From: Quercus robur | Taxonomy: Eukaryota; Streptophyta; Magnoliopsida; Fagales; Fagaceae | Direction: 5' to 3' | Length of the DNA stretch: 64,000 bases | Assembly: GCF_932294415.1 (NCBI RefSeq) | Contig: NC_065535.1 | Span: 88,304,862-88,368,861 of the forward strand | Shown here: positions 23,095 to 33,955 of the stretch, one piece after another | Numbering within the stretch: position 1 is the first letter of the stretch | How the letters are laid out: the number at the start of each line of letters is the position of its first letter | The notes under the pieces: generated by a model | Told to the model about the DNA's origin: nothing | Database searches by the model: none | Seen by the model: the letters and a program-made list of their open reading frames with translations, nothing else | Position numbers and translations under genes: made by a program

Positions 23095-23268
23095 GCTAGA
23101 GAATCCGCACTGTTCCTCGCCGTGGATATTGAAAATATTTTACATGTGATGTACTAAATAACAAGATGGCTCGTCATATCCTAAGTGCAGCTCCAGACGA
23201 CTGCTCCTACGCTGGAAGGCACAGCATGAATGTCTTGCATGCACTTGTCCTTCACTCGAGTTGTTGTA
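23095..23268 (+). pseudogene. Captured ankyrin-repeat gene fragment inside the Helitron
   Basis: Translation in two frames gives ESALFLAVDIEN and then ARHILSAAPDDCSYAGRHSM followed by NVLHALVLHSS. This is the cadence of ankyrin repeats in ACD6/ITN1-type plant proteins (ETPLYLAV, ILxxCP, GRxGxNALHAAV). A consensus splice donor GTAAGT follows at 23266-23271, as if an exon end and the start of its intron were picked up. It is frameshifted and not functional as it stands. The family call rests on pattern, not on a search. Confidence 0.55.
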
Positions 23269-23390
23269 AGTGCTGCTCAATCCAGCCTGCTTCTTAAATA
23301 TTTTTGCACTAACTTATATATCAATCAAAATTGGTGAGTTCAATTAAACAGGTGTGGACAAAAAATGTTCTCCGCATACAATTGCATGCA

Positions 23391-24462
23391 CACACACCTA
23401 AACGCATGGTATAGCATTCAAGATCTACAACGCATGGTATAGATTTTAGCTTATAAAGTTCAGCTTTTGTAAGGTTAGTTTTGTTTATATATTAATTAAT
23501 ACATAGTACTTTGTTCACCATTGAATACTCATATAATCAATTTCCAATTCAGTGTTCAAGAATTAAACCAAAATTCTAATTGTGCTATCATAAAATATTA
23601 TTATTAGTATGAATTTTATGGAGTTGCGGTGTTCAGGAATTAAACCAAAATTTTTTTAAATTATCTATAATATTTTGTCCTCCGAAAATTTTCTCTCTTT
23701 GATTTTAGTATATTGTGTTTCTTAAGCTATAGAGAGATTTTCTTTGGTTTTTGCAAACTCTCTCTCTCCAGATGTAGGAAGCCCTAAACGCACGGTATAG
23801 CATTCAAGATCTACAACTCACGGTATAGATTTGAGCTTATAAAGTTTAGCTTTTATAAGGTTAGTTTGTTTATATATTTTGATAGAGAAACATGTTCAAT
23901 GTGGTACGGCTTAATAATCGCATTAATAGCCAATAGTTAATACCATTTGCAAATTCAATTCATGGAGTTGCAATTTTCATTAAATCGTTCTATGGCTTGA
24001 AGCACTTGCATTTTAACAAATTGGACATGTCTTTAAAGTCCTTTTATTTCTTTGGGGAAAAAAAAAAAGAAAAAAAAAAGGAGAGGATATGTTAAAACTT
24101 GTCATCATCAACTTATAAGAGAGGATATGTTCTTAGATGGTAGGAATAGGACAAAATGGTTACACGTTTGTTACGCCTGACTGCCAAAAATTGCTCATAA
24201 AGATGTATGCACATTATTTACTTCCCTTTACTTTTAGTGAAAGATTAAATGCACGCCAATGTTGAGATCAACCACTCTAAAAAAATAGTCTGTGCAATCA
24301 TAAAATATTATTATTAATATGAATTTTATGGAGTTGCGGTGTTTAGGAATTAAACCAAAATTCTTTTAAATTATCTATAATACTTTGTCCTCCGAAAATT
24401 TTCTCTCTTTAATTTTATTATATTGTGTTTCTTAAGCTATAGAGAGATTTTCTTCTTTATTT
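23391..24462. repeat. Internal duplications of the Helitron (left half)
   Basis: An approximately 90-bp block with GGTATAGCATTCAAGATCTA occurs at about 23399-23497 and 23788-23880. A 170-bp block with ATGGAGTTGCGGTGTT occurs at about 23580-23745 and 24297-24455. Both pairs are in direct orientation with moderate divergence. Confidence 0.8.
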
Positions 24463-24760
24463 TAAATTTTATGGGATCTAAAGAGATCTTTGATTTCGTG
24501 AAATAATTTATACTCTCTCCTTCTTTGATTTGATTTACTTACCATCTTTGGCACTTGCCATCGGCAATTACTCAGGGCCACTCTTATGGACTAAATCAAC
24601 TTATTCTCCAGTCACCATCATTGATAAATGAGAAATCAAATCAAGGTTATAGTTTTTCTATTTGGTTGCTAGGGTTTTTGTTCATGAAATTGCTATTTTC
24701 TATTTAAAAACTACACCTGTAGATCAATATTTATATTTCTTAACTTGGCATTTTGCACCT

Positions 24761-25643
24761 ATGGCTAAAATTTGTGTGGATCTTTGTAAGTTCAAAAATC
24801 TTCTCCATTCACCATGGTTTTCATTGAGTAATTTCTTTCTCTCTTACCCCTCTTGACGAGTTTTGTTTTTGACTAGAAGAAAGCTTTTTTGCAACTACTT
24901 AAATTGAGTTGACTTAATTTCGTACAATTACAAAGTATAGCATGAAAGATAATGGAATTAATTGTTGTAATTTTTATTTTCTTTCCATGTTTTGAATTTC
25001 CTCTATATTATTATTACAACTGAGCAAAGATTGAGAAAGTAACATTGCTACTCTAATTTGAAGTTTAATGCGTCCTTCTCAAGTCATGGTCTTTATTTAT
25101 ATATTTGCAGTTTATATTTCTAACCGTTGATGAGAAATTAAGGCTCAGTTGCACAATATGTGTAAATTTTTCAGAAGGCTACTTTAAGTAGTAAGTTAAT
25201 ATGGCTAAAATTTGTGTGGATCTTTGTAAGTTCAAAAATCTTCTCCATTCACCATGGTTTTCATTGAGTAATTTCTTTCTCTCTTACCGTTCTTGACGAG
25301 TTTTGTTTTTGACTAGAAGAAAGCTTTTTTGCAACTACTTAAATTGAGTTGACTTAATTTCGTACAATTACAAAGTATAGCATGAAAGATAATGGAATTA
25401 ATTGTTGTAATTTTTATTTTCTTTCCATGTTTTGAATTTCCTCTATATTATTATTACAACTGAGCAAAGATTGAGAAAGTAACATTACTACTCTAATTTG
25501 AAGTTTAATGCGTCCTTCTCAAGTCATGGTCTTTATTTATATATTTGCAGTTTATATTTCTAACCGTTGATGAGAAATTAAGGCTCAGTTGCACAATATA
25601 TGTAAATTTTTCAGAAGGCTACTTTAAGTAGTAAGTTAATATG
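24761..25643 (+). repeat. 440-bp tandem duplication inside the Helitron
   Basis: Copies at 24761-25200 and 25201-25643, both starting ATGGCTAAAATTTGTGTGG, differ at only a handful of bases. It is the youngest duplication inside the element. Confidence 0.95.
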
Positions 25644-25753
25644 ACTCTTACATTTGGGTATTAGTTAGAATTGCTTTCAAATGATTGTATCAATAAAGAT
25701 GAATGTGTATAAATTTTGTTTAACTATCCCGTGCATCGCACGATTAGCAACTA

Positions 25754-25754
<1 letters not shown>

Positions 25755-25788
<34 letters not shown>

Positions 25789-25968
25789 GATGATGAGTAT
25801 TTTGGGATTTTAGAAATGTTCATTTGTGAATAACCTATATAGTTTTTTTTGCTCAAAGTTCTCTACCGTAAAAAGTAGTGTGGGGCCCACAATTAGCATA
25901 ATGTATTGACATTTTGAGAAAAACTATAGCGTGGAACCCACATTCAATTACTTGTATTGACCTTTTTA
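25755..25968. repeat. Right part of 390-bp unit 2
   Basis: A (TA)n run and then the TTATGATGATGAGTATTTTGGG region, homologous to 22507-22709. This completes the unit interrupted by the Helitron. Confidence 0.88.
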
Positions 25969-26166
25969 CGTAATACATAATATTGAAACCCACAATAAGA
26001 GCTATCGAAAGAAAGAAGAAAGGTCATTTATTGCGGGACCCATGTGGGACTGCAAATAGTAAAAAAAAGAGTTAAAAAGCTGGCATAATTAAGAAAAATG
26101 TAGGATCACAAAAAAATTATACAATTTTTGCTATAGTATTTTCTCCCATGTTCATAACTCATTACC

Positions 26167-26882
26167 CACAATTAATCACGTGACAAATTATAGCAAAAAT
26201 TATTTAACTTTTTTGTAGTCATAGGCTCTCAGCATTGTTCCTAATCTAATCACAAAAGCACTTTGAGGTTTAATTTAAAATGGGTATTTTGAAATGTAGG
26301 TTTTGATAGTTTAATTTTTTTGGAATTTTTAGGATTTGTATTGGTATTTGGGTTATGGCGGCTTTTTGTTTGGTTTGAGGTGGGGTTCAATTTGAAATTG
26401 TGTGGATTTTTGTCGGTTTGAGGTTTGTGGTTTTTCTTTTAATCTTTTTTTTGGTTGTACCTAACGAGAAATGCTATCTGTATAATATTTTACTATATTT
26501 TTACAACAAATTTTAGGTGTCACTCACAATTAATCACGTGACAAATTATAGCAAAAATTGTTTAACTTTTTTGTAGTCATAGGCTCTCAGCATTGTTCCT
26601 AATCTAATCACAAAAGCACTTTGAGGTTTAATTTAAAATGGGTATTTTGAAATGTAGGTTTTGATAGTTTAATTTTTTTGGAATTTTTAGGATTTGTATT
26701 GGTATTTGGGTTATGGCGGCTTTTTGTTTGGTTTGAGGTGGGGTTCAATTTGAAATTGTGTGGATTTTTGTCGGTTTGAGGTTTGTGTTTTTTCTTTTAA
26801 TCTTTTTTTTGGTTGTACCTAATGAGAAATGCTATTTGTATAATATTTTACTATATTTTCACAACAAATCTTAGGTGGTAGG
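26167..26882. repeat. 358-bp tandem duplication
   Basis: Two copies starting CACAATTAATCACGTGAC at 26167 and 26525 are nearly identical. The right boundary of each copy falls inside the end of a MITE (GAGAAATGCTAT...), so only the second copy is followed by the complete MITE. Confidence 0.92.
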
Positions 26883-27014
26883 TTGTTACGAATTGTTACT
26901 AGTGGATAAGAAAATAATTTCAGTTGTAGATTCAAATTAAAAATCTATAACAGTCTATCAACTAGGATTTGTTGTGAAAGTATTGTGAAAAATGTTGTGG
27001 ACGTAGTACTTCTC
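26824..27014. mobile_element. Foldback MITE, about 190 bp
   Basis: The left end GAGAAATGCTATTTG and the right end (reverse complement GAGAAGTACTACGTCC) begin an imperfect inverted repeat of about 50 bp that includes TTCACAACAAATC on each arm. No coding content. Confidence 0.7.
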
Positions 27015-27182
27015 TGTGACTAATCGTTGGTTGATAGATATGGATCTTAGGTGGTCAGTGGTGATTGAGTAATGTTTAAAGGAGAGAGAGAGAGAGAGAG
27101 AACCATCTGAATGACTAAACAAATACCAACTCTCACCCAACCTCTTCTTGCTAAATGCAGGCACACTCTCCAAGCTCTTTTT

Positions 27183-28030
27183 AACATAGTTGTCAATATT
27201 GAACGATAATACACGATACGTATCATATCGTGTACAAAAAGTTTCGTATCATAAGTGCTCATGAATCATTCGATACATAGGTACGTATCATATTGGTGAA
27301 TTGTACGTATCGTATGATACATAGACTTATGGGTTTAAAATGAGTTTTTTGTTAAAATTTGTGATTTTATTTGATTTAAACAAGTTGTTAGACTTTTTTA
27401 CTACAAAATTATTGGGAAACTTAATTGAGTCTAATAAAGTAACAAGACGCAAGTCCATGAGTTTTTTTCCTCCCTTCTCTTTCTCCTACAAAATTTAGAC
27501 AATATTCATGACACTCACTTTCATATTGACAAATTTATTATCTATGCTATGAGTCTAAAAAGCTAGAATGCTAAGAAAAAAAATGCAAAGAATAAATTGT
27601 TAGAATAAAAGAAATAGTAAATGTTGATAATAATGAAGAAAATGTCTATGAAGAATTAATTTGGCAAGATGCTGAACATGATGATAACACTGACTTAGAT
27701 AAAGTTGATTAGTCAAGATGATGAAAAGATATTATTATTTTGGTTCATATATCATGTATTATCACTTATGAGTCTAACCAATTTAAACGTGTATGTTATA
27801 CACATAAATTCATTTGATTTACATAGTTAGCTTTGTTAAATTTTATTGCATAAGTAATGATTATATTGGTGATTGGTTGAATATATTTCGAATTTATAGT
27901 GAACATACCCTTTATATATGTATATATAATTGTTTTATAATTTTATTAGATATTTGTATATCTTACGATACACGATACAAAAAAATAAAAAATCAATTCA
28001 CGATACGATTTACGATTTGACAACTATGTT
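27183..28030. mobile_element. 848-bp TIR DNA transposon with subterminal CGATACGTATCG palindromes
   Basis: The perfect 14-bp ends AACATAGTTGTCAA and TTGACAACTATGTT bound the element. Many GATACGTATC- or CGATAC-type palindromes cluster just inside both ends (27204-27323 and 27964-28015), as transposase-binding arrays do in hAT and Mutator-like elements. An acidic reading frame in the middle (NVYEELIWQDAEHDDNTDLD, near 27640-27705) may be the tail of a lost transposase. The target duplication cannot be fixed because both flanks are T-rich, so the superfamily stays open. Confidence 0.7.
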
Positions 28031-28586
28031 TTTTATTAGGTCTATCTCAAGGAATATAACAATGCTGTTCACACCCTTACCAAAATCTAACAAGGCTCAC
28101 AGTCCCAACCTTTTGTTGTTATGGAGGTTTTCATTTCAGACAATTGATGTAACACCTCCTTTTGTTGTTATGGAGGTTTTCATTTCAGACAATTGATGAT
28201 TAATATGATCCATCATCCATGTTTAACCAAAAAAATAAAAAATAAAACAGATAAAAACAAATACCAACTAACGGGACCCTACCTTCGCCAATAAATATTA
28301 CAAAAATGAATATTTATTAAATTTGATTTAAAAATATATCTTAGTAAAATGCATCACGTGCAAGTGTATATGATAGCATTTTTCATCCAAATAAACCAAC
28401 AGAATGATAACAGATTGACTAATGTTTACAATTTCAATTAAAAGGACATGGTCAGTTTGATTTAAACCCATAGTTATGTTCAATTTAAAAAAAAAAAAAT
28501 CTCAATTAGGTAACTAAGCACTAGGTTAATTTTAATAAAAATATTTCATACTTGACAACAATTGTTGCATTTACGAGAGCTACTAT
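28031..28586. other. AT-rich spacer with a 49-bp tandem repeat
   Basis: TTTTGTTGTTATGGAGG starts two copies of a 49-bp unit (28111 and 28160). The remainder is AT-rich without a recognisable gene. Confidence 0.6.
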
Positions 28587-28768
28587 AATGCTAGAGATAT
28601 AAATTTTTTTACAAAAAAAATTTCAAACTGCTGATGTGGTGAATGATTATTACCTTATTGGTAAATGAAAAAATAATGTTAATGGTGAGCCTAGATGAAA
28701 ACTAATAAAAAGTTGGACACATCAACAATTTGTAAAAATGTTGTAAAATAATTTGTGGCTATAGCATC
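28587..28768. mobile_element. MITE family B (copy 1)
   Basis: Ends AATGCTAGAGATATAAATT and (reverse complement) GATGCTATAGCCACAAATT, about 180 bp. The interior motifs TGATGTGG, ATTACC and CCTAGATG are shared with copies near 32685-32840 and 37037-37215. Confidence 0.6.
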
Positions 28769-28847
28769 AGTAAGAATAACTTTTAGTAAATGCAATGCTT
28801 CCATTCAGTGTTCTAATGTCATGAATTATGTCATTGATAAATACAGT

Positions 28848-29651
28848 AGTAGGGACCGAAATTGGATTGGACCCAAAATATGATTAGGTTCTAGCCCAAA
28901 CGGCCCAAACAATAAATTTGTAGAGCGTGGATGAAAGAACTAGATCTGTTCGAGAAGAAAAACGATTAAATTTGGTAATTTAAGACTGTTAGACACAAGT
29001 AGGATGAGAAAATCTGTCCTTGGAGTTACTCGAGGAGTTTATATTATATTGTCTTGTTGAACAATAAAATTACACAAGAGTTCACAGTCTTGTTCTCCAA
29101 TTCCTTGATTTTTCCCGGTCCCCCATTTTAGTACATCTTCCCATGTTATATACTACGATCTTGGTATCATCCCTACTACATATGTGTAGGTTAGATTCGG
29201 GGAACTCCTTCCTATCCCATCTAGCAACTCTCAGAACCATCAACCTGTAGCTGTAAGGCTGCTTAATAACTGTTCAGGCATCACTTCCACATTAATGCGG
29301 CCAGAGAATTGGTTGAGGGGCATTTAATGCAGAGGTAACAGTTTTTGAAGATATTTGTTTGCCCTTTTCTTTTCTTACCCCTTGTCCAATGTCTAACCCT
29401 TAGTTGTGATGTAACTTTGAAGAAGATCCATGATAATATGACACTCTTACTGACCTTGGACACTTGTTACCGAGATGGCTTTTCTCCTCAGACATTCGTT
29501 GAACTTATCTCTTATTATCTCTACTCTTCTCTTTATTTCGTTCCCTTTATAATTTCATCTGAACATCTTCGGATGGTCCAATCTCCTCAGATTGGGCCAT
29601 AGGCCTAATTAGTACAGTTTTAACAGTACCTCCTAATTAAATGACCCCACA
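28848..29651 (+). mobile_element. Solo LTR, family A (copy 2)
   Basis: 804 bp, flanked by a perfect ACAGT duplication (28843-28847, 29652-29656). The right end is GACCCCACA. Shared family strings include CACTTCCACATTAATGCGG and GGGCATTTAATGCAG. It is broken in the sense that only one LTR remains, and it is old by divergence from copies 1 and 3. Confidence 0.8.
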
Positions 29652-30089
29652 ACAGTAATTCATCAATCAAACATGTGCCTTATATTACCTAAACTAATAA
29701 GCAAGAAGTCAATAAGATGAAAGCATTTGAGGAACAGTGGTGGCCAAATAAAAGTTTCACATATGAAATAATTTCTTTTTGAGAAAGTTTCACGCGATGT
29801 CCGCTCATTATAATAATTTTTTATCATCAAACCAAGACACTAATCAGTTTTTGGTATAAGTAAAAATTAAACTCCAGATTTCTTATTCAAATATTAGAAA
29901 TTTTATCAATTGAGCTAACTGAAACTTACAAAATAAATTAATATTACTGGTCTATTTTGAATTTACTTATTTTGATAAAATCGAAATTTTTTTATTGAAA
30001 GTACTGTAGATAAAAGTAAAAGTTAGTTGAAATAGTACAGTAGGTCCTATGAATAGTACTAAAAATTGTAGTGGGACCCATAAATAATA
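29652..30089. other. AT-rich spacer with remains of a GTCCGTTT-type MITE
   Basis: The strings TGTAGATAAAAGTAAAAGTTAG and GAATAGTAC near 29985-30090 match the interior of the MITE at 33122-33338. A matching right half appears after the Stowaway element at 30367-30430. Confidence 0.5.
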
Positions 30090-30366
30090 CTCTCTCCGTC
30101 TTACTTTGTTTGTCCTCTATTCTATTTTGGGATGTCCAAAAATATTGTCCTGTTTCTAAAAATAAAAGTCATTAATTTACTAATGTTCCTATTATACCCC
30201 TATTTTATTTTCAAATATTTGTTTATTCATAGGTTAGTTTTGATAAATTTATTTAAGAGTAGTTTTAAAAACTTATACATTTTTAAAAGATAGACAAGAT
30301 AATAAATGATGTTCCCTTAAAAAAATTAACTTTTCAAACAGGATGAACAAAATACGACGGAGGGAG
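30090..30366. mobile_element. Stowaway-like (Tc1/mariner) MITE
   Basis: 277 bp with the diagnostic ends CTCTCTCCGTCTTACTTTG and (reverse complement of the right end) CTCCCTCCGTCGTATTTTG. TA flanks the left side and a decayed TG the right side. It appears to be inserted in an older MITE. Confidence 0.85.
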
Positions 30367-32684
30367 TGGTAAAAATACATTGAATAGAAAAATAAGTTCG
30401 CTTTTTAATTTAGATTCAAAGGCACACTACGTCATCCATATTTTTGGAATCAAGTGCATGGCTTGTCTTTGGATAGGCGGTCGAAAGATAACATGTGAAA
30501 GATATAGAAGTACAGTATGGAAAGTTATGGAGGTTTACTTTACTGCTTATGGTGAGATAACTTGGAAAAAGATTTTTGGAAAAAGCTTAACACATGACAT
30601 AAAATTTTATAATAAAAACTAATAATAAAAAAATACTATTAAAAATTTTACGATCAAAAGTTTAAAGAAATTTATAATAATGCTTTTATTTATTTTAATG
30701 AATTACCATAATTTTTAGTTTCAATAAAAAAAAAAAAAGATTTATGGTCATTTAACTTGAAATTTTTGTTGACTATTTTACTGTTTAATTTTGTTAATAT
30801 TAATTTTTTAAAATTTTCATTTAATTTTAGTTAATGAAAATCAAACTCATAATAGGCAACTCAAAACAATAAAGTAAGTTAAAGAAAATTATATTTTAAA
30901 CCCAATATAGCGGTTTCAAATTGAAACTGTACTTATATACTTGATAAACTAACAATTACACACATCGTTGTATGTACTCAAAAACTCTTCTATTTTTTTT
31001 TTTTTTCAAAATACAAAATTTCGAATTATGATGAATAGAAAATTTTGTACTTTGAAAAAAAAAATTGAAAAGCCTTTTGCGCATGCAGAGGCCAGTCTTT
31101 GACTATGGTCATATAAAAATTCTAAATCCAAGTATTAAAATATTGCAAGAATATATTGCATTGATTAGAAATATATTTAGCACAAATAGCAAGAACTTCT
31201 CAGTGCAATTCCTCAAGCAAGATATTCCGTTAGTTGGCAACAAAATAAAAAGAAAAGTAGAACAAAATTACCATGGGGCATAATGTATTTGACCACTTGC
31301 AAATCCCAAACGTTAATAGCAAGCAATCCAGGGTCAATGCCTAATTAATAGCTTCACACATTCATAGATTCACTCATGAAATTTTTGTGCTGTTTTGAGT
31401 CATGTACTGAGTACCAAGCGGCGTAAGCACGAAATCCAAGCTTAGATGCCATCCAATTCCAACCGCATTAATGTAGACATTTATTTAGAAAAAGTCGTAT
31501 AATTGTTAATAAATCATAATAAGAAAATTTTGACAATTTTTTTATACAAAATATAAATTTTACTTTAAACTAATTTAAGTGTATATGTGCTTATAAAAAA
31601 AAATGTATATGTGTGTGAAATTCCCTTTTAGAGACTTGAATCCTGACCCTTACTCTCCACTCCCTACAAGTACTTATACTTGTGGAGTAATTATCGTACC
31701 AAGGGTGCATGGTGGTAAGAAAGTTTTAACATTACTTTCATGAAAAATATAAAAAATTATCTAAAAAATTAATTGTTTTATCATTTTTCCATAAAATGTT
31801 TTTAAAAATAGTTTCTAAACCAATGCTCTAAGGGGTGTGTTAGTAAAAGAGAAAACGGGAAACAGAAAAATGTTTTGAAAAGATAGAGAAGAAGAGATTA
31901 AAAAAAAAAAAACGTAATATTAGAAAAGCAATTATGAAAAGAAAAATACATAACCAACAGATAATAATTTTAACAATGTCGAATAAGACATACCTCTTTG
32001 AAAAGAAAAATTGTGATAAAATAAGAAAAGAATTGTGGAAACCAAAGCAACTGTAGAAATAAACTGAAAAAGAGACTTGAGAAAGAGATAAAGAAAAAGA
32101 AATTAAAAAAATTTGAGATTAGTAAAAACTTATAAAAACAAAAATACACAAATTAATAAATTAATAATTTCAACAATGTCGAAGGAAACAAATATTTCTT
32201 AAATTGGAGATAATAATGAAGTGAGCAAAAAATTGAGGAAATTAAAAAGCTTATGCAAAGGAACTAAAAAAAGAGAAGTGTGAGATATATATAAATAGAG
32301 ATAATGTGTACTTATACCGTGAGAGTATGATAAAGAAGAAGATATTTGAAAAAAAGAAGAAGTGAGATTTGGAAGTGGTGAAAGTGTGATGTGGGAACTG
32401 TTGGAAACCAGGGACGGAGCCGCTTGATGGTTTTTGTGTGTGTGTGTGTGTAGTAAATGCTTGCATCTGCAACCAGGTAATGGCAAAATTATTTTATTTA
32501 AATTATTTTAAAGGGTCAAATTGTTTGTTTTGGTAGAATTGGTTGATTGAATATAATTTATTTTTAGCTTTACTATTAGTCATTTTTGTTGTTGGACTAA
32601 TTTTTTTGAGCTTGTATATTTTGTTTTAGATTTTAGATCTAGTGATTATTTATTTATTTATTTTTTTACGGTCTTTAAAAGGAG
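30367..32684. other. AT-rich spacer
   Basis: No gene is recognised. Purine-rich sequence with a degenerate repeat (AATAATTT-AACAATGTCGA near 31962-31982 and 32163-32181), and a (GT)n run at about 32436-32451. Confidence 0.5.
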
Positions 32685-32840
32685 GAAAATGCTAGAGTAA
32701 CAATTTTTTTTTTTTACAAATTGTTGATGCAGTGAGTAGTTACTGGTAAGTAAAAAAGTTGTGTAAGTAGTGGGTCAAATGAGAACCAATAAAAATTTGC
32801 TACCTCAATAGTTTGTAGAACAGTTTGTGGCCATATATTA
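32685..32840. mobile_element. MITE family B (copy 2)
   Basis: AAATGCTAGAGTAACAATTT with the interior TTGATGCAGTGAGTAG and the end CAGTTTGTGGCCATA. It is homologous to the copies at 28587 and, reversed, 37037. Confidence 0.5.
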
Positions 32841-33121
32841 TTATTCTTAAAAGAATCAATGATAATGTTAAGGGGCAAAGTGTAATTTTACAAAATAAAT
32901 TGCTAAAATTAGTATCCATGAATCTACATATTTGGGGGCAAGTCAAACTCTAGCTCGTCCCTTTGAAACTAAAAACATTCAATTTGAATTTGTAGGAGTG
33001 GGAGAGTAGAAGCTAATCTAAAATCAAGGATTTTGAAGCTAAAAATTTGAGTCCTAATTTAAAGGTGAAAAAAAAATTATGAGTAGAGAGAGAGTTGCAC
33101 TTTGAGTGGATATGTATTTAA

Positions 33122-33338
33122 GAGTCCGTTTGGGACAACTTATTTAGTTGAAACTGAAAACTTTTTACTAAAAATACTTTAGATAAAGCTAAAAGTAGTT
33201 GAAATAGTATAGTAAGACTCATGAATAGTACCAAAAGTGCAATAAGATCCATGAATAGTAGAAAAATAAGTTGAATAGTAGCAAAAATAAACTAAATAGT
33301 AAAAAAATATGGTTTTAAAGTCAATTCCAAACGCAACC
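33122..33338. mobile_element. MITE with GAGTCCGTTTGG-type ends (PIF/Harbinger-like)
   Basis: 217 bp. Ends GAGTCCGTTTGGGA and (reverse complement) GGTTGCGTTTGGAAT. TAA is duplicated on both sides (33119-33121 and 33339-33341). It belongs to the same broad family as the element at 21670-21922. Confidence 0.7.
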
Positions 33339-33952
33339 TAAGACATGGGTAAGTGAAAAAAATTATGAGTAGAGAGATAGTTGCACTTTAATTGGATATG
33401 TGTTTAAGACATGGATAAGAGACTAAGAGTAAGTGAGAAGTTAGAATTCAACAAAAAAAAATAAAAATAGTAATTACGTGGGAAAAAGCCAGTGTTTAAT
33501 GAATTTGAAATGTAAACTACTATTTTTCTTATTTATCTATTTTTAATTTAAGAATAGACAATATATGAGTTATTAATAAGTTCTTAAGGTCTCATAATAT
33601 TCATGAGATCCCGAGTTAGGGCTACCCTTGAGGGATTCCTTTCTGTAATAATCTGATGTGTATGGGATAGAGGGCTGCATTCGTTTAAGGGAATAGTTAA
33701 ATACTCAAAAAGTCTTGAGGCCCTTATTTATCAATATATATATACAAACACATTAAAAACTTAGAATTCTTTTCAAAACCTAAATATTTAGTGACAAAAA
33801 ATAAACTTTGGGATTCTTTTTTATTGTATTATAGTGTTTGATTGCCAAAGTCCTTAATTCTTTTTCTTTAAAAAATAAAAAAAATTATTCTTGATTTGCT
33901 TTCTACATGTGTTTCACATCCCACAAAAACTTCTAATGCAAAAACATAGGCC
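33339..33952. other. AT-rich spacer
   Basis: No gene or named element recognised, apart from a partial repeat of the flank left of the MITE (GAGTAGAGAG-AGTTGCACTTT at about 33091 and 33367). Confidence 0.5.
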
Positions 33953-33955
33953 TTA

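Larger units (their letters stand above)
22898..25754 (+). mobile_element. Non-autonomous Helitron (2857 bp)
   Basis: The 5' end is TCTATATATA followed by AAAACCGAAACC; the 3' end is CTAG at 25751-25754. Eight bases upstream is the hairpin CGTGC-ATC-GCACG (25730-25742). It sits between A22897 and T25755, the A/T target rule of Helitrons, and makes no target duplication. Unit 1 of the neighbouring tandem repeat gives the uninterrupted site (A22506/T22507). No Rep/helicase ORF is present, so it depends on a partner element. It contains an ankyrin-like gene fragment and several internal duplications. Confidence 0.82.
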
